The translations under genes were made by a program, and so were the position numbers. Of a DNA stretch of 64,000 nucleotides, positions 16,718 to 26,466 are shown one piece after another; the stretch's first letter is position 1; each line of letters starts with the position of its first letter. Source of the DNA: UBA1794 sp050946375 (lineage in GTDB: Bacteria > Bacteroidota > Bacteroidia > Bacteroidales > Bacteroidaceae); NCBI GenBank assembly GCA_050946375.1, contig JBMNUT010000015.1, forward strand, positions 11,628 through 75,627, written 5' to 3'. Below the pieces are notes generated by a model. It saw only the letters and a program-made list of their open reading frames with translations, was not told where the DNA came from and searched no databases.

Positions 16718-19456
16718 ATGAAAAAGAAGAAAGGCCTGATCATTACCGGCTGTATCGTAGCATGTATTCTGCTGCTGATGGCCATAGTTCCCCTGTTTCT
16801 CGGGGGGAAAGTGCAAGAAATCATCAAGCGGGAAGGCAACAAGATGCTGAACGCCCGGTTCGACTTCGAGACGCTTGACATCAGTCTGTTCCGCGATTTT
16901 CCCAGAGCATCCATCGCTTTGGACAACTTCTACATGGTCGGCATCGGCGACTTCGAGCAAGATACCCTCGTTTCTGCCGGGCGAGCTGCCGTTTCGGTCG
17001 ACATCCTTTCGCTCTTGTCCGACAACTTCCAGATAGGAAGAGTATCGCTCGAAGATGCAACCGTACACGCAATCGTACTGCAGGACGGGCGCGCCAACTG
17101 GGACATCATGAAGCCCGACAGCACCGCGGCTGAAGAACCGACCGAACAGGCTGCGGACTCCGGCAGCATAGGCTTCCAACTGAAAAAACTCTCCGTAGAA
17201 AACCTGAATGTCACCTACGACGATTACCAGTCCGGGACACATGCTTCCGTCAAAGGCTTCACCGCAAGCTGTTCGGGAGACTTCGGCGCTGACCTGACCG
17301 ACGTGCAGCTTTCTGCCGCCATCGACGCATTATCCCTGCGCATGGGCCTCATCCCCTACATCGCCGACGCGGAACTCGAGACAAAAATCGACCTCACCGC
17401 CGACCTGAAGAACAGCAAGTTCACCCTCAACGACAACCGCATCCGCATCAATGCCATAGAGACTTCGCTCGACGGATGGCTATCGATGCCCGACAGCAAC
17501 CGCATCGATATGGACCTGAAGCTGAACACCAACGACATAGGCTTCAAGGAGCTGCTCTCACTCGTCCCGGCCATCTACCAAAAGGAGTTCGCCGAACTGC
17601 AAACCAGCGGCACCGCCACGCTCACGGCCGAGGCCAAAGGCTCGATGATAGCCGACTCTATCCTGCCGACCTTCCAAGTCGCCCTCGCCGTGAAGGATGC
17701 CTCTTTCCGCTATCCCTCGCTGCCTGCCGGAGTCGACCACATACAAATCAACGCCAAGGTGAGCAACCCCGGAGGAAATCCCGACGGCACTGTTATTGAA
17801 ATCAAACCGCTCAGCCTGCAAATGGCCGGCATCCCCTTTGCCCTGAATGCAACGGTCAAGACTCCCGTCAGCGACCCGGACTTCCAAATGCAGGCCACCG
17901 GCTCCATCAATCTGGAGAACATACAGAAGGTTTACCCCTTGGAAGCTGACACAAAGCTCACCGGCGTACTGACAGCCGACGTGCAGATGCAAGGCAAACT
18001 CTCCTACGTCGAGAAAGAACAGTACGACAAGTTCCAGGCAAAAGGCTCGCTGGCGCTCAAAAACCTGCTGCTGCATAGCGAAGGAATGGACGAAGTGAAA
18101 GTCAACAACTCGCTGCTCACCTTCTCGCCCCAGAACGTACGCCTCAGCCAGACGGAGCTGCTCATCGGCAAAAACGACCTGGCGGTAGAAGGCGCCTTGA
18201 GCAACTATCTGGGCTACATCCTGAAGTCACAGACCCTGAAAGGCTCGCTCGGGCTGACTTCAAGCTACCTGAACTTAAACGACTTCATGGGCAGCAGCTC
18301 GGCAGAGACGGCAAGCGCTGACGAAAAAGCGCAGGCAGATTCGGAAAAAAGCGACGGCACTTCTGACGAAAAGGCGCAAGGCGAAGGAGAAAGTACGGCG
18401 GGAGTTATCGAAGTACCGCGCAACATCGATTTCCAACTGACTACCAACCTGCAGAAAATACTCTTCGATAAAATGACTTTCGAAGACGTACAAGGCAAAC
18501 TGGTCGTCAAGGACGGAACAGTCGACATGCAGGGACTGTCGCTCAAGACCATGGGCGGAACCGTAAAAATCAACGGCAGCTATTCCACCGCAGCCAATGT
18601 GAAAAAGCCAGAAATGAGCGGTGCCTTCCAGCTGAACAACCTGTCGTTTGCCCAGACATACAAGGAACTCGACGCCATACGCTCCCTCGCTCCTATCTTC
18701 GAGAACCTGCAAGGAAACTTCTCGGGCAGCATGAATCTGGACATGACGCTCGACGAAACCCTCTCGCCCATTACCGAAACCATGAACGGCGGAGGCACTC
18801 TCTCGACCAAAGACGTAAACCTCTCCAACATCGAGATACTGAAAAAAGTGGCCACGGCCTGCAACAAGACCGATTTGCTCGCGCAGAACGTGAAAGACCT
18901 CGACATACATTTCAACCTGGTCAACGGCAAACTGATTACCGAGCCTTTCACCATCAAGTTGGGAAGCCAGTATGCGCTGGAACTTTCGGGCAGCACTTCG
19001 CTCGACAAGTCGATTGACTACACCGGAACAATAGCCCTCCCCGGATCGAGCAATGCATTGCTTTCGTCCATCGGGCTGAAAATAGGCGGCACATTCAGCT
19101 CGCCGAAAATCTCCATCGACACCAAGAGTATGGCGCAAGAAGCCTTAGGCAATGCCGCCGAAAGCGCGCTCAATGCCGTAGGAGAGAAGCTCGGAATAGA
19201 CATCTCCAATGCAGAAAAGCAAAAGGAAACGCTCGTCAATGAAGCCAAGAAAGCGGGCGAAAAACTCGTTTCCGCCGCACAGGAGCAGGCCGACAAGCTG
19301 ACCGAGAAAGCAGCCGGCAAGCCCTTGCAGCTCGTAGCCGCCAAGAAGTCGGGCGAAGCCCTCGTAAAAGCTGCTCAGGAGCAGGCCGACAAACTCGTCG
19401 AAGAAGCAGAGAAACAGGGCGATGCCCTCATAGAGAAGGCAAAATCCAAGCAATAG
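16718..19456 (+). CDS. AsmA-family envelope protein
   Basis: A 912-residue protein with one N-terminal membrane segment (LIITGCIVACILLLMAIVPL, residues 9-28) and a long periplasmic beta-rich part typical of AsmA/TamB-type proteins, which are linked to phospholipid transport and outer-membrane assembly. AsmA signatures are seen at both ends: VQEIIKREGNKMLNARFDFE near the start and LVNGKLITEPFTIKLGS in the last third. Residues 532-555 are a low-complexity Asp/Glu/Ala/Lys linker that coincides with 22-base repeat-like DNA. The last 90 residues are a charged coiled-coil region with an internal duplication (AQEQADKL occurs twice). Its exact cargo is unknown. Confidence 0.85.
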   Translation: MKKKKGLIITGCIVACILLLMAIVPLFLGGKVQEIIKREGNKMLNARFDFETLDISLFRDFPRASIALDNFYMVGIGDFEQDTLVSAGRAAVSVDILSLLSDNFQIGRVSLEDATVHAIVLQDGRANWDIMKPDSTAAEEPTEQAADSGSIGFQLKKLSVENLNVTYDDYQSGTHASVKGFTASCSGDFGADLTDVQLSAAIDALSLRMGLIPYIADAELETKIDLTADLKNSKFTLNDNRIRINAIETSLDGWLSMPDSNRIDMDLKLNTNDIGFKELLSLVPAIYQKEFAELQTSGTATLTAEAKGSMIADSILPTFQVALAVKDASFRYPSLPAGVDHIQINAKVSNPGGNPDGTVIEIKPLSLQMAGIPFALNATVKTPVSDPDFQMQATGSINLENIQKVYPLEADTKLTGVLTADVQMQGKLSYVEKEQYDKFQAKGSLALKNLLLHSEGMDEVKVNNSLLTFSPQNVRLSQTELLIGKNDLAVEGALSNYLGYILKSQTLKGSLGLTSSYLNLNDFMGSSSAETASADEKAQADSEKSDGTSDEKAQGEGESTAGVIEVPRNIDFQLTTNLQKILFDKMTFEDVQGKLVVKDGTVDMQGLSLKTMGGTVKINGSYSTAANVKKPEMSGAFQLNNLSFAQTYKELDAIRSLAPIFENLQGNFSGSMNLDMTLDETLSPITETMNGGGTLSTKDVNLSNIEILKKVATACNKTDLLAQNVKDLDIHFNLVNGKLITEPFTIKLGSQYALELSGSTSLDKSIDYTGTIALPGSSNALLSSIGLKIGGTFSSPKISIDTKSMAQEALGNAAESALNAVGEKLGIDISNAEKQKETLVNEAKKAGEKLVSAAQEQADKLTEKAAGKPLQLVAAKKSGEALVKAAQEQADKLVEEAEKQGDALIEKAKSKQ
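18313..18380. repeat. 22-base repeat-like patch R8 inside the AsmA gene
   Basis: GCAGATTCGGAAAAAAGCG at 18335 and GCACTTCTGACGAAAAGGCG at 18357 are 22 apart and resemble the right half of the unit. This is the most degenerate member and could be chance in a charged linker. Confidence 0.4.
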
Positions 19457-19503
19457 GTCCGTTTCGACATACTGCTTCTATTCATTCAAACGAGAGACAC
19501 TCT

Positions 19504-20115
19504 ATGATAAAACGATTGTATGAAAAAGGAAACCGTCCCGCAGAGCTGGAGCAAATCTGCTCCATGCTCCGCGACGGGGCGCTCATCATCTACCCCACCG
19601 ACACGCTCTATGCCATCGGTTGCTCTGCACTGGCCGTACGGGCCGTAGAGCGCATTTGTGCCCTGAAGGGAGTAGATCCGAAGAAAAACAACCTTGCCGT
19701 GCTCTGCCGCGACCTCAGTCAGGCTGCAGAATATGCCCGCATCGACAACCAGGCCTTCCGGCTCTTGAAGCGAAATCTGCCGGGGCCGTTTACGTTCATC
19801 CTGCCCACCGGCTCAAAACTGCCGCGAATCTTCCGCCTACGCAAGGAGGTCGGCATACGCATCCCCGCATGCCCCGTCCTGAACGAACTGCTCAATCTGG
19901 CCGATACACCGCTGCTCTCCATGAGCGTGCCCGCAGATCCCGACGACGACCCCGCACTGCGCACCGACCCGGAGCTGATACACGAGCGTTGGGAGGATGA
20001 GGTAGACCTCGTAATCGATGGCGGAATTGCCCCGGGCATCCCCAGCACAATCGTGGACTGTACGGGCGACGAACCGGAAATCCTGCGCCAGGGAGCGGGA
20101 ATTCTGCAAGACTAA
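19504..20115 (+). CDS. tsaC: L-threonylcarbamoyladenylate synthase (TsaC/Sua5/YrdC family)
   Basis: A 203-residue YrdC-like protein that makes threonylcarbamoyl-AMP from threonine, bicarbonate and ATP for the t6A modification of tRNAs reading ANN codons. The motifs LIIYPTDTLYAIGC, ICALKGVDPKKNNLAVLC, LPGPFTFILP and GIRIPACPV are those of the family. The C-terminal Sua5 extension is absent, so it is the short bacterial form. It follows the AsmA gene by 47 bases and ends before a bidirectional terminator shared with ispF. Confidence 0.92.
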   Translation: MIKRLYEKGNRPAELEQICSMLRDGALIIYPTDTLYAIGCSALAVRAVERICALKGVDPKKNNLAVLCRDLSQAAEYARIDNQAFRLLKRNLPGPFTFILPTGSKLPRIFRLRKEVGIRIPACPVLNELLNLADTPLLSMSVPADPDDDPALRTDPELIHERWEDEVDLVIDGGIAPGIPSTIVDCTGDEPEILRQGAGILQD

Positions 20116-20168
20116 CGTAAGCACAACGCCGGACATTGTGGAAGCACATGCCCGGCATCGACAAAAAA

Positions 20169-20226
20169 GACGGCCGCTTCCCGGCACCTCATCCAGAGGT
20201 AATACCGGAAAGCGGCCGTCCTTTTC
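20169..20226. terminator. Bidirectional terminator between tsaC and ispF
   Basis: GACGGCCGCTTCCCGG (20169-20184) pairs, with one mismatch, with CCGGAAAGCGGCCGTC (20205-20220). A-rich bases lie to the left and CCTTTT to the right, so it can serve both convergent genes. Confidence 0.8.
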
Positions 20227-20239
20227 GCTTATAATCTCA

Positions 20240-20722
20240 CTATTCTTTCACGATCAGCACAACGGCATAAGCCGAGATGCCTTCTTCGCGCCCGGTGAAA
20301 CCAAGGCGCTCGGTAGTCGTAGCCTTCAGGGAAATATCTTCTTCCGATACGCCCATCGTACGGGCCAATACCGCTTTCATCTGCGGGATATGAGGATTCA
20401 GCTTCGGACGCTCGGCACATACCGTAACATCCGCATTGCCCAATTCATAACCCTGCGCGCGAATCAGCTCCATGGTGCGCTGCAGAAGTATTTTGCTGTC
20501 TATACCTTCATACTCGTTGGCCGTGTCGGGGAAATGAAAACCGATGTCGCGCAGATTGGCAGCCCCCAGCAGTGCATCGCAAAGGGCATGGATGAGCACG
20601 TCGGCATCGCTATGCCCCAGCAGGCCGCTGGTATGGGGAATCTGAATGCCGCCCAGCCAGAGAGGGCGACCGGGCACAAGGGCGTGGACATCATAACCGA
20701 GTCCGGTGCGGATTTTCATCAT
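20240..20722 (-). CDS. ispF: 2-C-methyl-D-erythritol 2,4-cyclodiphosphate synthase
   Basis: A 160-residue enzyme of the MEP isoprenoid pathway that cyclises CDP-methylerythritol phosphate with loss of CMP. Metal-binding motifs are visible: GYDVHAL near the start and GHSDADVLIHALCDALLGA around residues 36-54. The C-terminal part (ISLKATTTERLGFTGREEGI) is also typical, and the length is standard for this trimeric enzyme. It is the last gene of the leftward rex-FAH-porU-porV-ispF group, 48 bases after porV. Confidence 0.96.
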   Translation of the reverse strand: MMKIRTGLGYDVHALVPGRPLWLGGIQIPHTSGLLGHSDADVLIHALCDALLGAANLRDIGFHFPDTANEYEGIDSKILLQRTMELIRAQGYELGNADVTVCAERPKLNPHIPQMKAVLARTMGVSEEDISLKATTTERLGFTGREEGISAYAVVLIVKE

Positions 20723-20770
20723 AGGGATATTGCGGTTAGTCGTTAGGGAAACAGAAATCAGCCGAAAGGG

Positions 20771-21958
20771 TTAACGACGACCGAAGAGGTCGCGTATGCC
20801 ATCCATGTCGAAGGAAAGCGTGAAACGAAGCGTCTGGTCGAGCGGATTGCTCTGCGAGGCCGAAAGTAAATATCCGGCATCGAGTGCAAAGACACTCATA
20901 CGAAAACCGGCACCGAAGGTATAGTACTTGCGGTTTCCCTTGCTCTCGCTCTCGTGGTGATAACCGGCACGCAAGGAAAACTGGCTGTGGTAAATGTATT
21001 CCAGACCAATAGCCCACTGGATTTCTTCCAGCTCTTCCTTAAATCCACCCGGTGCATCGCCGAAAGACTTGAAGATACCCGAGATGGAAGATATGTTGTA
21101 GTAATCATCATCAAGGCGCTGTTGGTAGTCTTCATCCGACTCTCCATCCTCTTTCTTGGGCATGGTCGGCACAAGAAGTTTGTTGAGGTCAGCGCTTATG
21201 CCTATGACATTGTAGTCGTTGATAGGATAAAGCAGGGAAGCGCCCAGGCGGAGATTGGTAGGAATGAAGACGCTCCGGTCGCCGGAATAGGAGATTTTAC
21301 TACCGATATTAGAGATATTCATACCGATGGCCAGGTTACATTCGCGCTGGCCCATCATGATATATTTATTCCAATACATGGCCAGGTCGGCAGCAAAGGC
21401 AGAACCGGGATGAACGTCCGACTCATCGCCCAGATTACCCATATCGGAATGAATGAAACGCAAGGCAACGGCTGCCGAGAAGTTCTCGGAGAGCATGCGC
21501 GAATAGGCAAGGTCGACACTCATTTCATACGGGCGCACGGTATAACCCACCTCGCCTGCCTGGTTGACGGACACGTCACCCAAAGAAAAATAGTTGATGG
21601 AAGCACTGAGTGCCTGATAGTCGCCTATCCGATAGTAGCCCACGGCGTTCATCAGAGCGATATCGTTGACGAGCTTGCGCAGCCACGGGGTATAGGAAAA
21701 GGCAAAGCCGGCCCGGCTGATGGTGAAAGGATATTTGGCAGGATTCCAATACTGCGAATTGACATCCGGGTCGGTAGCGGCGCCCACGTCACCCATGGCA
21801 CCGGCACGGGCATCGGGGGCTATGTTCAAAGAGCTTACTCCGTACTGTACGGGGTTAAACGTACTTGCCTTGTCTTGACTGTGCGAAGGAAGAGAACAAA
21901 AGAATAACAGGGAAAAGCCCAGCAGAGGAAAACGGAAAAAGGTGCTGATGGTTTTCAT
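20771..21958 (-). CDS. porV: Type IX secretion outer-membrane protein PorV (LptO)
   Basis: A 395-residue beta-barrel protein of the FadL-like group. It has a signal peptide (residues 1-27, ending LPSHSQ). Its start (NPVQYGVSSLNIAPDARAGA) and the following GDVGAATDPDVNSQYWNPAK are characteristic of PorV, which ferries substrates with a type IX C-terminal signal to the PorU sortase in the outer membrane. It lies 50 bases downstream of porU in the same direction. PorV paralogues exist, but the neighbouring porU supports this one as the true PorV. Confidence 0.9.
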   Translation of the reverse strand: MKTISTFFRFPLLGFSLLFFCSLPSHSQDKASTFNPVQYGVSSLNIAPDARAGAMGDVGAATDPDVNSQYWNPAKYPFTISRAGFAFSYTPWLRKLVNDIALMNAVGYYRIGDYQALSASINYFSLGDVSVNQAGEVGYTVRPYEMSVDLAYSRMLSENFSAAVALRFIHSDMGNLGDESDVHPGSAFAADLAMYWNKYIMMGQRECNLAIGMNISNIGSKISYSGDRSVFIPTNLRLGASLLYPINDYNVIGISADLNKLLVPTMPKKEDGESDEDYQQRLDDDYYNISSISGIFKSFGDAPGGFKEELEEIQWAIGLEYIYHSQFSLRAGYHHESESKGNRKYYTFGAGFRMSVFALDAGYLLSASQSNPLDQTLRFTLSFDMDGIRDLFGRR

Positions 21959-22008
21959 TTTATGTGCAATGGTTTTTTCTATTTCTATTAAGCGAAAAAC
22001 TAAATAGT

Positions 22009-25000
22009 TTATTGTGCGGTTACAATGAATTTTGAGACTTCCGATGTTTCAGAACTGCCATTTTCCGAGATGTTAGCCCGATAGAGGTAGACACCCTGCG
22101 GCAAACGTGCGCCATTGGCAGTGGTCAGATCCCAAGTGTACGTATAAACGGTCGATGAAGAGCGGTCGACAAACTCGGTTTCCCATACGGGACGGCCCGT
22201 AAGATCGAAGACTTCGAAACGCAGGGTCAGGTCAGACGACGGACGGTCGTGGGTAAAACTGAACGTAATATGGTCGGTTGCCGGCACAGGATAGCAGGTA
22301 AGCTGGCCAACAGCCGGGGCTTCGGAGGAAGAGACGGTAAAGGTACACGACGCCGTGGAAGAGTTGTTCTTCGTATCCCATGCCGTCAGATACAGCGTGT
22401 GCTCCCCGTCGGGCAAAGAGGAGAACTGATACTGCACGGTGCCCTGCATGTAATTACCGGGGAAGAGCTGGAAATAGTCATTCAGCACATAGGTATAAGC
22501 CGGATCATTGTCGATGCTGACCGAAAGGTCATGCCCTATTCCGTTTCCGGCCACATTGATTCCCTCTTCGTCGAAGAGCGTTGCGTAAAGCACGGGGTTC
22601 GGACCGACAGCACGCCAGGGGTCGCGGTCGAAAGCGTTGAGGTACAGATCAATTTGAGGGCCTAAGGAATCGGTTTCCAAAGCACCTTCTGCCGTACCGC
22701 CGATGCGGAAATTGGAAAATGCCCCCTGCCCTTCCAACTGTCCGTCTGACGAAAGCGCATAGAAGTTAACCATTCCGGCAGCATCGCTGTAGCTGATATC
22801 GAGCGGCATCGGGAAGGTAACCGAAAAAGCGCCATTCCGTATGGAATCGGAACCTACAAAAAGCCTGTTATTGTACTGGTCGTATTCGAAAGGTTCCAGG
22901 TCGGTATCCTGATGAGCGTTGTTGTAACAAACGACATGCTCCTTGGAATCGTAGACTGTGGAGGAAAGCAAACCGGAAAAACCGGGCAGCAATTCACCGT
23001 CGTACGTCTCCACATGCCCTTTCATGGTCACCAGTCCTCCGGCTCTCATCCACAGGTCAGATGCATCACTGCTCTGCCCGTCGATAGAATCGAGTACCAC
23101 ACGGTAATTGGGGAAGGTAAGGCGCAAAGCCGGATCGCCTATCAATGAGAAATTCAGTTTATTGGAATCGTTGCTCAGGTAGCTCTCATTTTTAGCCAAA
23201 CGCATTATGTCGCCCAAGCGGGGAGCGTTACCTTCCGCGTCGCGATAGAACAGATGCGTATTGAAGGCACGGTTCAACATGTCATTATTGGAAGAGAAAA
23301 CCGTGCGGGAAGTAGTGAACAAAGCCACTGCCCCACCTGCGGAGTTAAGGAAGGCATATTCTCCAGCCGTGGTCCCTACGTCGTCGTAACGGCAAAAGTC
23401 GCACGTTGCCGTAACCCACAGCCCTTGGCGCGCGTTACGCATATTACGAATCAAATCACTTGTCAGCAGGAATTCCGCACTCCACCCCGTCGTGCCTCCA
23501 TGACCCGTATAGTTCAACATCATGAGACCCTCGTCTATGAGTTCGAGCAGACGGCTCGTAGCCTGCGGATAAGTATAGCCCGAAGCGGTAGAAGTACGTG
23601 GAAAAGCATCCTGATAGAGCCGGTTGACTATAATTTCCGGATATTCTTCTTCGACAGAGGTGGACAATTCTTCGGCAGCCTCCATAAACAAGTTGGAAAG
23701 GCGGTTCTCCTCATCGTCGGCAGCATAGCAGATTTTATTTTTCCACGAACCGGTTTGCTCTTTATTGATGTAAGCCAACGTCTTCCTTACGACATCGGCA
23801 GCCTCCTGCTCCGTACGCACGGGGAAACGGCCTACACCGATATCCATACGGTCAGCACGCAGGTTTACCCCTTCGCCTTCGTCCATCATTCCCAGATAGT
23901 CATCGGTCACGTACGAATTGATTTCGGACACACTGTTCTTCGACTCGTAGCAAAGCAGAAAATCATTCGGATTGTATTGCGCCCAGTCGGTAGAAAGCAT
24001 CCGGTTATCGTAAGCACAATCGCCCATCAGCAGAAGATAAGAAGGTAATTTGCCTCCGTCCGCTCCACGGTCGTAGAACATTTTCATAAAGCGGCGATAA
24101 GCCGTAATATCCGGAGTACCCGAGGAAAATTCATTATAAACCTGGTCGGCCCGTACAACGTGCACCACCATTCCGTCTTTTTCGCGGTGGGTTTCGGCCA
24201 AAAGTGCCGCACTTTCTGAAAAAAGTCCCGAGGCGGGCGTAATAATCACCAGGTCCGGTTGTTCCAAGGCATGGAGGTCTTGATTTTCAAGAACCCCGAC
24301 AACGGTAGGACTGGGGAAGCTTCCTGCAGGATTTACGGCCACATATTCCCGCAAGGAAGAATTGTCGCCCCTGAAGGTCAGCACATCGCCCGTCAACGAA
24401 GCAGGCACACGGACATAAGCGCCGGGGGTAGTCACATCCCAGATTACCGTAGAGGAAGAAGCCCCCGACAGAGAATAGGCAACAGAAGAGCTTCCGACAG
24501 AAGCAAGACTGCGGAAAGCCGTGTAAGCCCCATAAAGACGTAAATCACGCGTATAATTCAGCGCCAGATAATTCAGCCGTCCGCTTACCGAAGAAGGCCT
24601 TTCGTGCGTCAAGGTCAGGGTGTTTTCCTCCAAAAGCCCGGTGCATTCATAAGTAGCCGAAGCGGTTACTGCCCGATAATAGGTGTAATAAGAATCGTTC
24701 GCATTGAGTCGCGGCATGGTCAGCCTGCCAATCGTGTTGCCATTAGCGTCTACTTGCAAATACGTATAGGCCGTATGGCGAGTCGAGAAATCGACCGTAC
24801 AATAGGCGGGCATATCGCTCCGCACACCGAGGCAAGAAAAAGAATAAGAACGGGAATTCCCGTTTACAAAGTCGTAACTGTCGTACATTTCACGCCCCGA
24901 TGAAGCCCAGTTATAGGCATCTACCTCGTAAAGCGCATAGTCGTTAAAGACAGAAACGGTATCCGTTGCCTGAGGCAGGGAAGCCTCCTGTTCCGGGAAC

Positions 25001-25839
25001 GAAGTCGTTTCGCTCCCTTCCGTAAGGAAATAATATCCGGCACGGGCATAAAAATTCTGTTGCCGATTGAAGTAAGTACCATCGGATGAAGGAATCCACT
25101 TCACAGTGCCCTGCCCATAGAACAGGACGCCGTCGGACACCTGCCAAAGGGGCACTTCACATAAATCGTCCGGCGGCAGTTCGTTCAAACCCTCCGACAG
25201 TAAATAGCCGCCATAGCCGTACAAACGCACCCGCGAAGGGTCGGAAAAGCCCAATTCACGAAGACGGCTGTTTGTAAGTTTGTAGACTCCGGTCGAGGGA
25301 ACACTGATTTTTACCCACCGGCCTTCGGCAAGAAGAGAATGTTCCGCATAAGCAGACGAAGAAGACTGCGGCGCAACGGCCTGCAACGAGATACTGCGTG
25401 CGCTACGCTTTACGGCACTCCCCTCCTGCAACGTAAGACGAAATGAATTCAGACGCATCAACTTTCCGTTCCGATAGACAAAGGGAACGAGACGAACCAG
25501 CAAAACTCCTTCGTGGCGCGATACGGACAATGAAGTCTGCGCTATCGGCTCGGAAGGCAACTGCTCCACCAGGTCCTGCATAGCCTTCGGATATTTCACA
25601 ACCTGATACTCCGGATAATCGACCGATACGGTATATTGCTTCCCATTGTAGTCTGCCCCCAGCTCAAACTCGCTGTAATATACGGGTAAAGAACCGCTCC
25701 CGTCGTACGAAGCGCCGACAAACGTCACTCCGAGGGCAGTCGTATCAGTACGCCAGACCAGCGTTGTAAAATCCGATGCCCACGAAAATACAGAACATAA
25801 AAAAGCGGTCAAAAAAAAGCAGAAGCGCAATCTATTCAT
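22009..25839 (-). CDS. porU: Type IX secretion sortase PorU (gingipain-type C25 peptidase)
   Basis: A 1276-residue surface protease-like sortase that cleaves the C-terminal signal of type IX cargo and attaches the cargo to lipopolysaccharide. It has a signal peptide (residues 1-21), an N-terminal region, a C25 peptidase domain with the catalytic pair His780 (YTGHGGTTGW) and Cys813 (TATCDFCRYD), spaced as in gingipains, and a C-terminal sorting-type domain (from about residue 1185, TCYPVPATDHITFSF, ending FIVTAQ). Retaining such a domain is normal for PorU. About 12 residues near 536-547 are encoded by a 22-base repeat unit. It lies 18 bases after the FAH-family gene. Confidence 0.92.
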   Translation of the reverse strand: MNRLRFCFFLTAFLCSVFSWASDFTTLVWRTDTTALGVTFVGASYDGSGSLPVYYSEFELGADYNGKQYTVSVDYPEYQVVKYPKAMQDLVEQLPSEPIAQTSLSVSRHEGVLLVRLVPFVYRNGKLMRLNSFRLTLQEGSAVKRSARSISLQAVAPQSSSSAYAEHSLLAEGRWVKISVPSTGVYKLTNSRLRELGFSDPSRVRLYGYGGYLLSEGLNELPPDDLCEVPLWQVSDGVLFYGQGTVKWIPSSDGTYFNRQQNFYARAGYYFLTEGSETTSFPEQEASLPQATDTVSVFNDYALYEVDAYNWASSGREMYDSYDFVNGNSRSYSFSCLGVRSDMPAYCTVDFSTRHTAYTYLQVDANGNTIGRLTMPRLNANDSYYTYYRAVTASATYECTGLLEENTLTLTHERPSSVSGRLNYLALNYTRDLRLYGAYTAFRSLASVGSSSVAYSLSGASSSTVIWDVTTPGAYVRVPASLTGDVLTFRGDNSSLREYVAVNPAGSFPSPTVVGVLENQDLHALEQPDLVIITPASGLFSESAALLAETHREKDGMVVHVVRADQVYNEFSSGTPDITAYRRFMKMFYDRGADGGKLPSYLLLMGDCAYDNRMLSTDWAQYNPNDFLLCYESKNSVSEINSYVTDDYLGMMDEGEGVNLRADRMDIGVGRFPVRTEQEAADVVRKTLAYINKEQTGSWKNKICYAADDEENRLSNLFMEAAEELSTSVEEEYPEIIVNRLYQDAFPRTSTASGYTYPQATSRLLELIDEGLMMLNYTGHGGTTGWSAEFLLTSDLIRNMRNARQGLWVTATCDFCRYDDVGTTAGEYAFLNSAGGAVALFTTSRTVFSSNNDMLNRAFNTHLFYRDAEGNAPRLGDIMRLAKNESYLSNDSNKLNFSLIGDPALRLTFPNYRVVLDSIDGQSSDASDLWMRAGGLVTMKGHVETYDGELLPGFSGLLSSTVYDSKEHVVCYNNAHQDTDLEPFEYDQYNNRLFVGSDSIRNGAFSVTFPMPLDISYSDAAGMVNFYALSSDGQLEGQGAFSNFRIGGTAEGALETDSLGPQIDLYLNAFDRDPWRAVGPNPVLYATLFDEEGINVAGNGIGHDLSVSIDNDPAYTYVLNDYFQLFPGNYMQGTVQYQFSSLPDGEHTLYLTAWDTKNNSSTASCTFTVSSSEAPAVGQLTCYPVPATDHITFSFTHDRPSSDLTLRFEVFDLTGRPVWETEFVDRSSSTVYTYTWDLTTANGARLPQGVYLYRANISENGSSETSEVSKFIVTAQ
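24196..24232. repeat. 22-base repeat unit R9 inside porU
   Basis: GCACTTTCTGAAAAAAGTCC begins at 24209, with a partial copy (CCAAAAGTGCC) just before it. In the protein it encodes GLFSESAALLAE. Confidence 0.6.
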
Positions 25840-25857
25840 ACTTCTCTAAACTTCCTG

Positions 25858-26466
25858 TCAACGAATATAGAAATCGAGCAATTTCTCCTCATTCAAATAT
25901 CCTTCCAGATGGTCGCCAATCTGCAGGGCGGCCGGCATACCGACAGCACCGGTATACACCAAATCACCCGTCTTCAGGGTATAATAACGGCTCAAGAGAG
26001 AGATTTCTTCACTTACCCCCATAGTCATTGCATCTGTACGGCCTGTCTGGACTGATTGCCCGTTTATTTTTAACTCTATGCCCCAACTCTTCGCCTCCGG
26101 TAGGACAGGGATAAAAGTTCCAACGACAGCCGAACCGTCGAAACCTACCGCTTCGTCCCACGGAAGACCCTCGGAAGAGAGCCTTTCGACATCACCCTTC
26201 GCAAAAAGATTGACGCCCACTGTCGCCTCCTCATAATAGCGGAAAGCAAAACGGGCGGGAATCGACTTGCCCAAGCGCCCTATCCGGACCACAAACTCAA
26301 CCGAGGCACATACTTCGGTCAGGAAATCCGGCAGAAAGAAAGGTTTGCCATCTTTCAACAAAGCCGAATCGGGCTTTGTATAAAAGAAAGGGGCTTGATT
26401 AGAAAACGGAGTCAACTGGTGTTTATTGCCTAAGGGACAATTGTTTCCCCATACGAATATCTTCAT
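25858..26466 (-). CDS. Fumarylacetoacetate hydrolase family protein
   Basis: A 202-residue FAH-fold protein. Motifs of the family are LPDFLTEVCASVEFVVRIGRLGKSIP and YTLKTGDLVYTGAVGMPAALQIGDHLEG, with metal-binding acidic residues. Members include acylpyruvases, oxaloacetate decarboxylases and isomerases, so the substrate cannot be set. It overlaps the 3' end of rex by 44 bases in a different frame and is probably translationally coupled to it. The start MKIFVWGNN is supported by the conserved N-terminus of short FAH proteins. Confidence 0.85.
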   Translation of the reverse strand: MKIFVWGNNCPLGNKHQLTPFSNQAPFFYTKPDSALLKDGKPFFLPDFLTEVCASVEFVVRIGRLGKSIPARFAFRYYEEATVGVNLFAKGDVERLSSEGLPWDEAVGFDGSAVVGTFIPVLPEAKSWGIELKINGQSVQTGRTDAMTMGVSEEISLLSRYYTLKTGDLVYTGAVGMPAALQIGDHLEGYLNEEKLLDFYIR

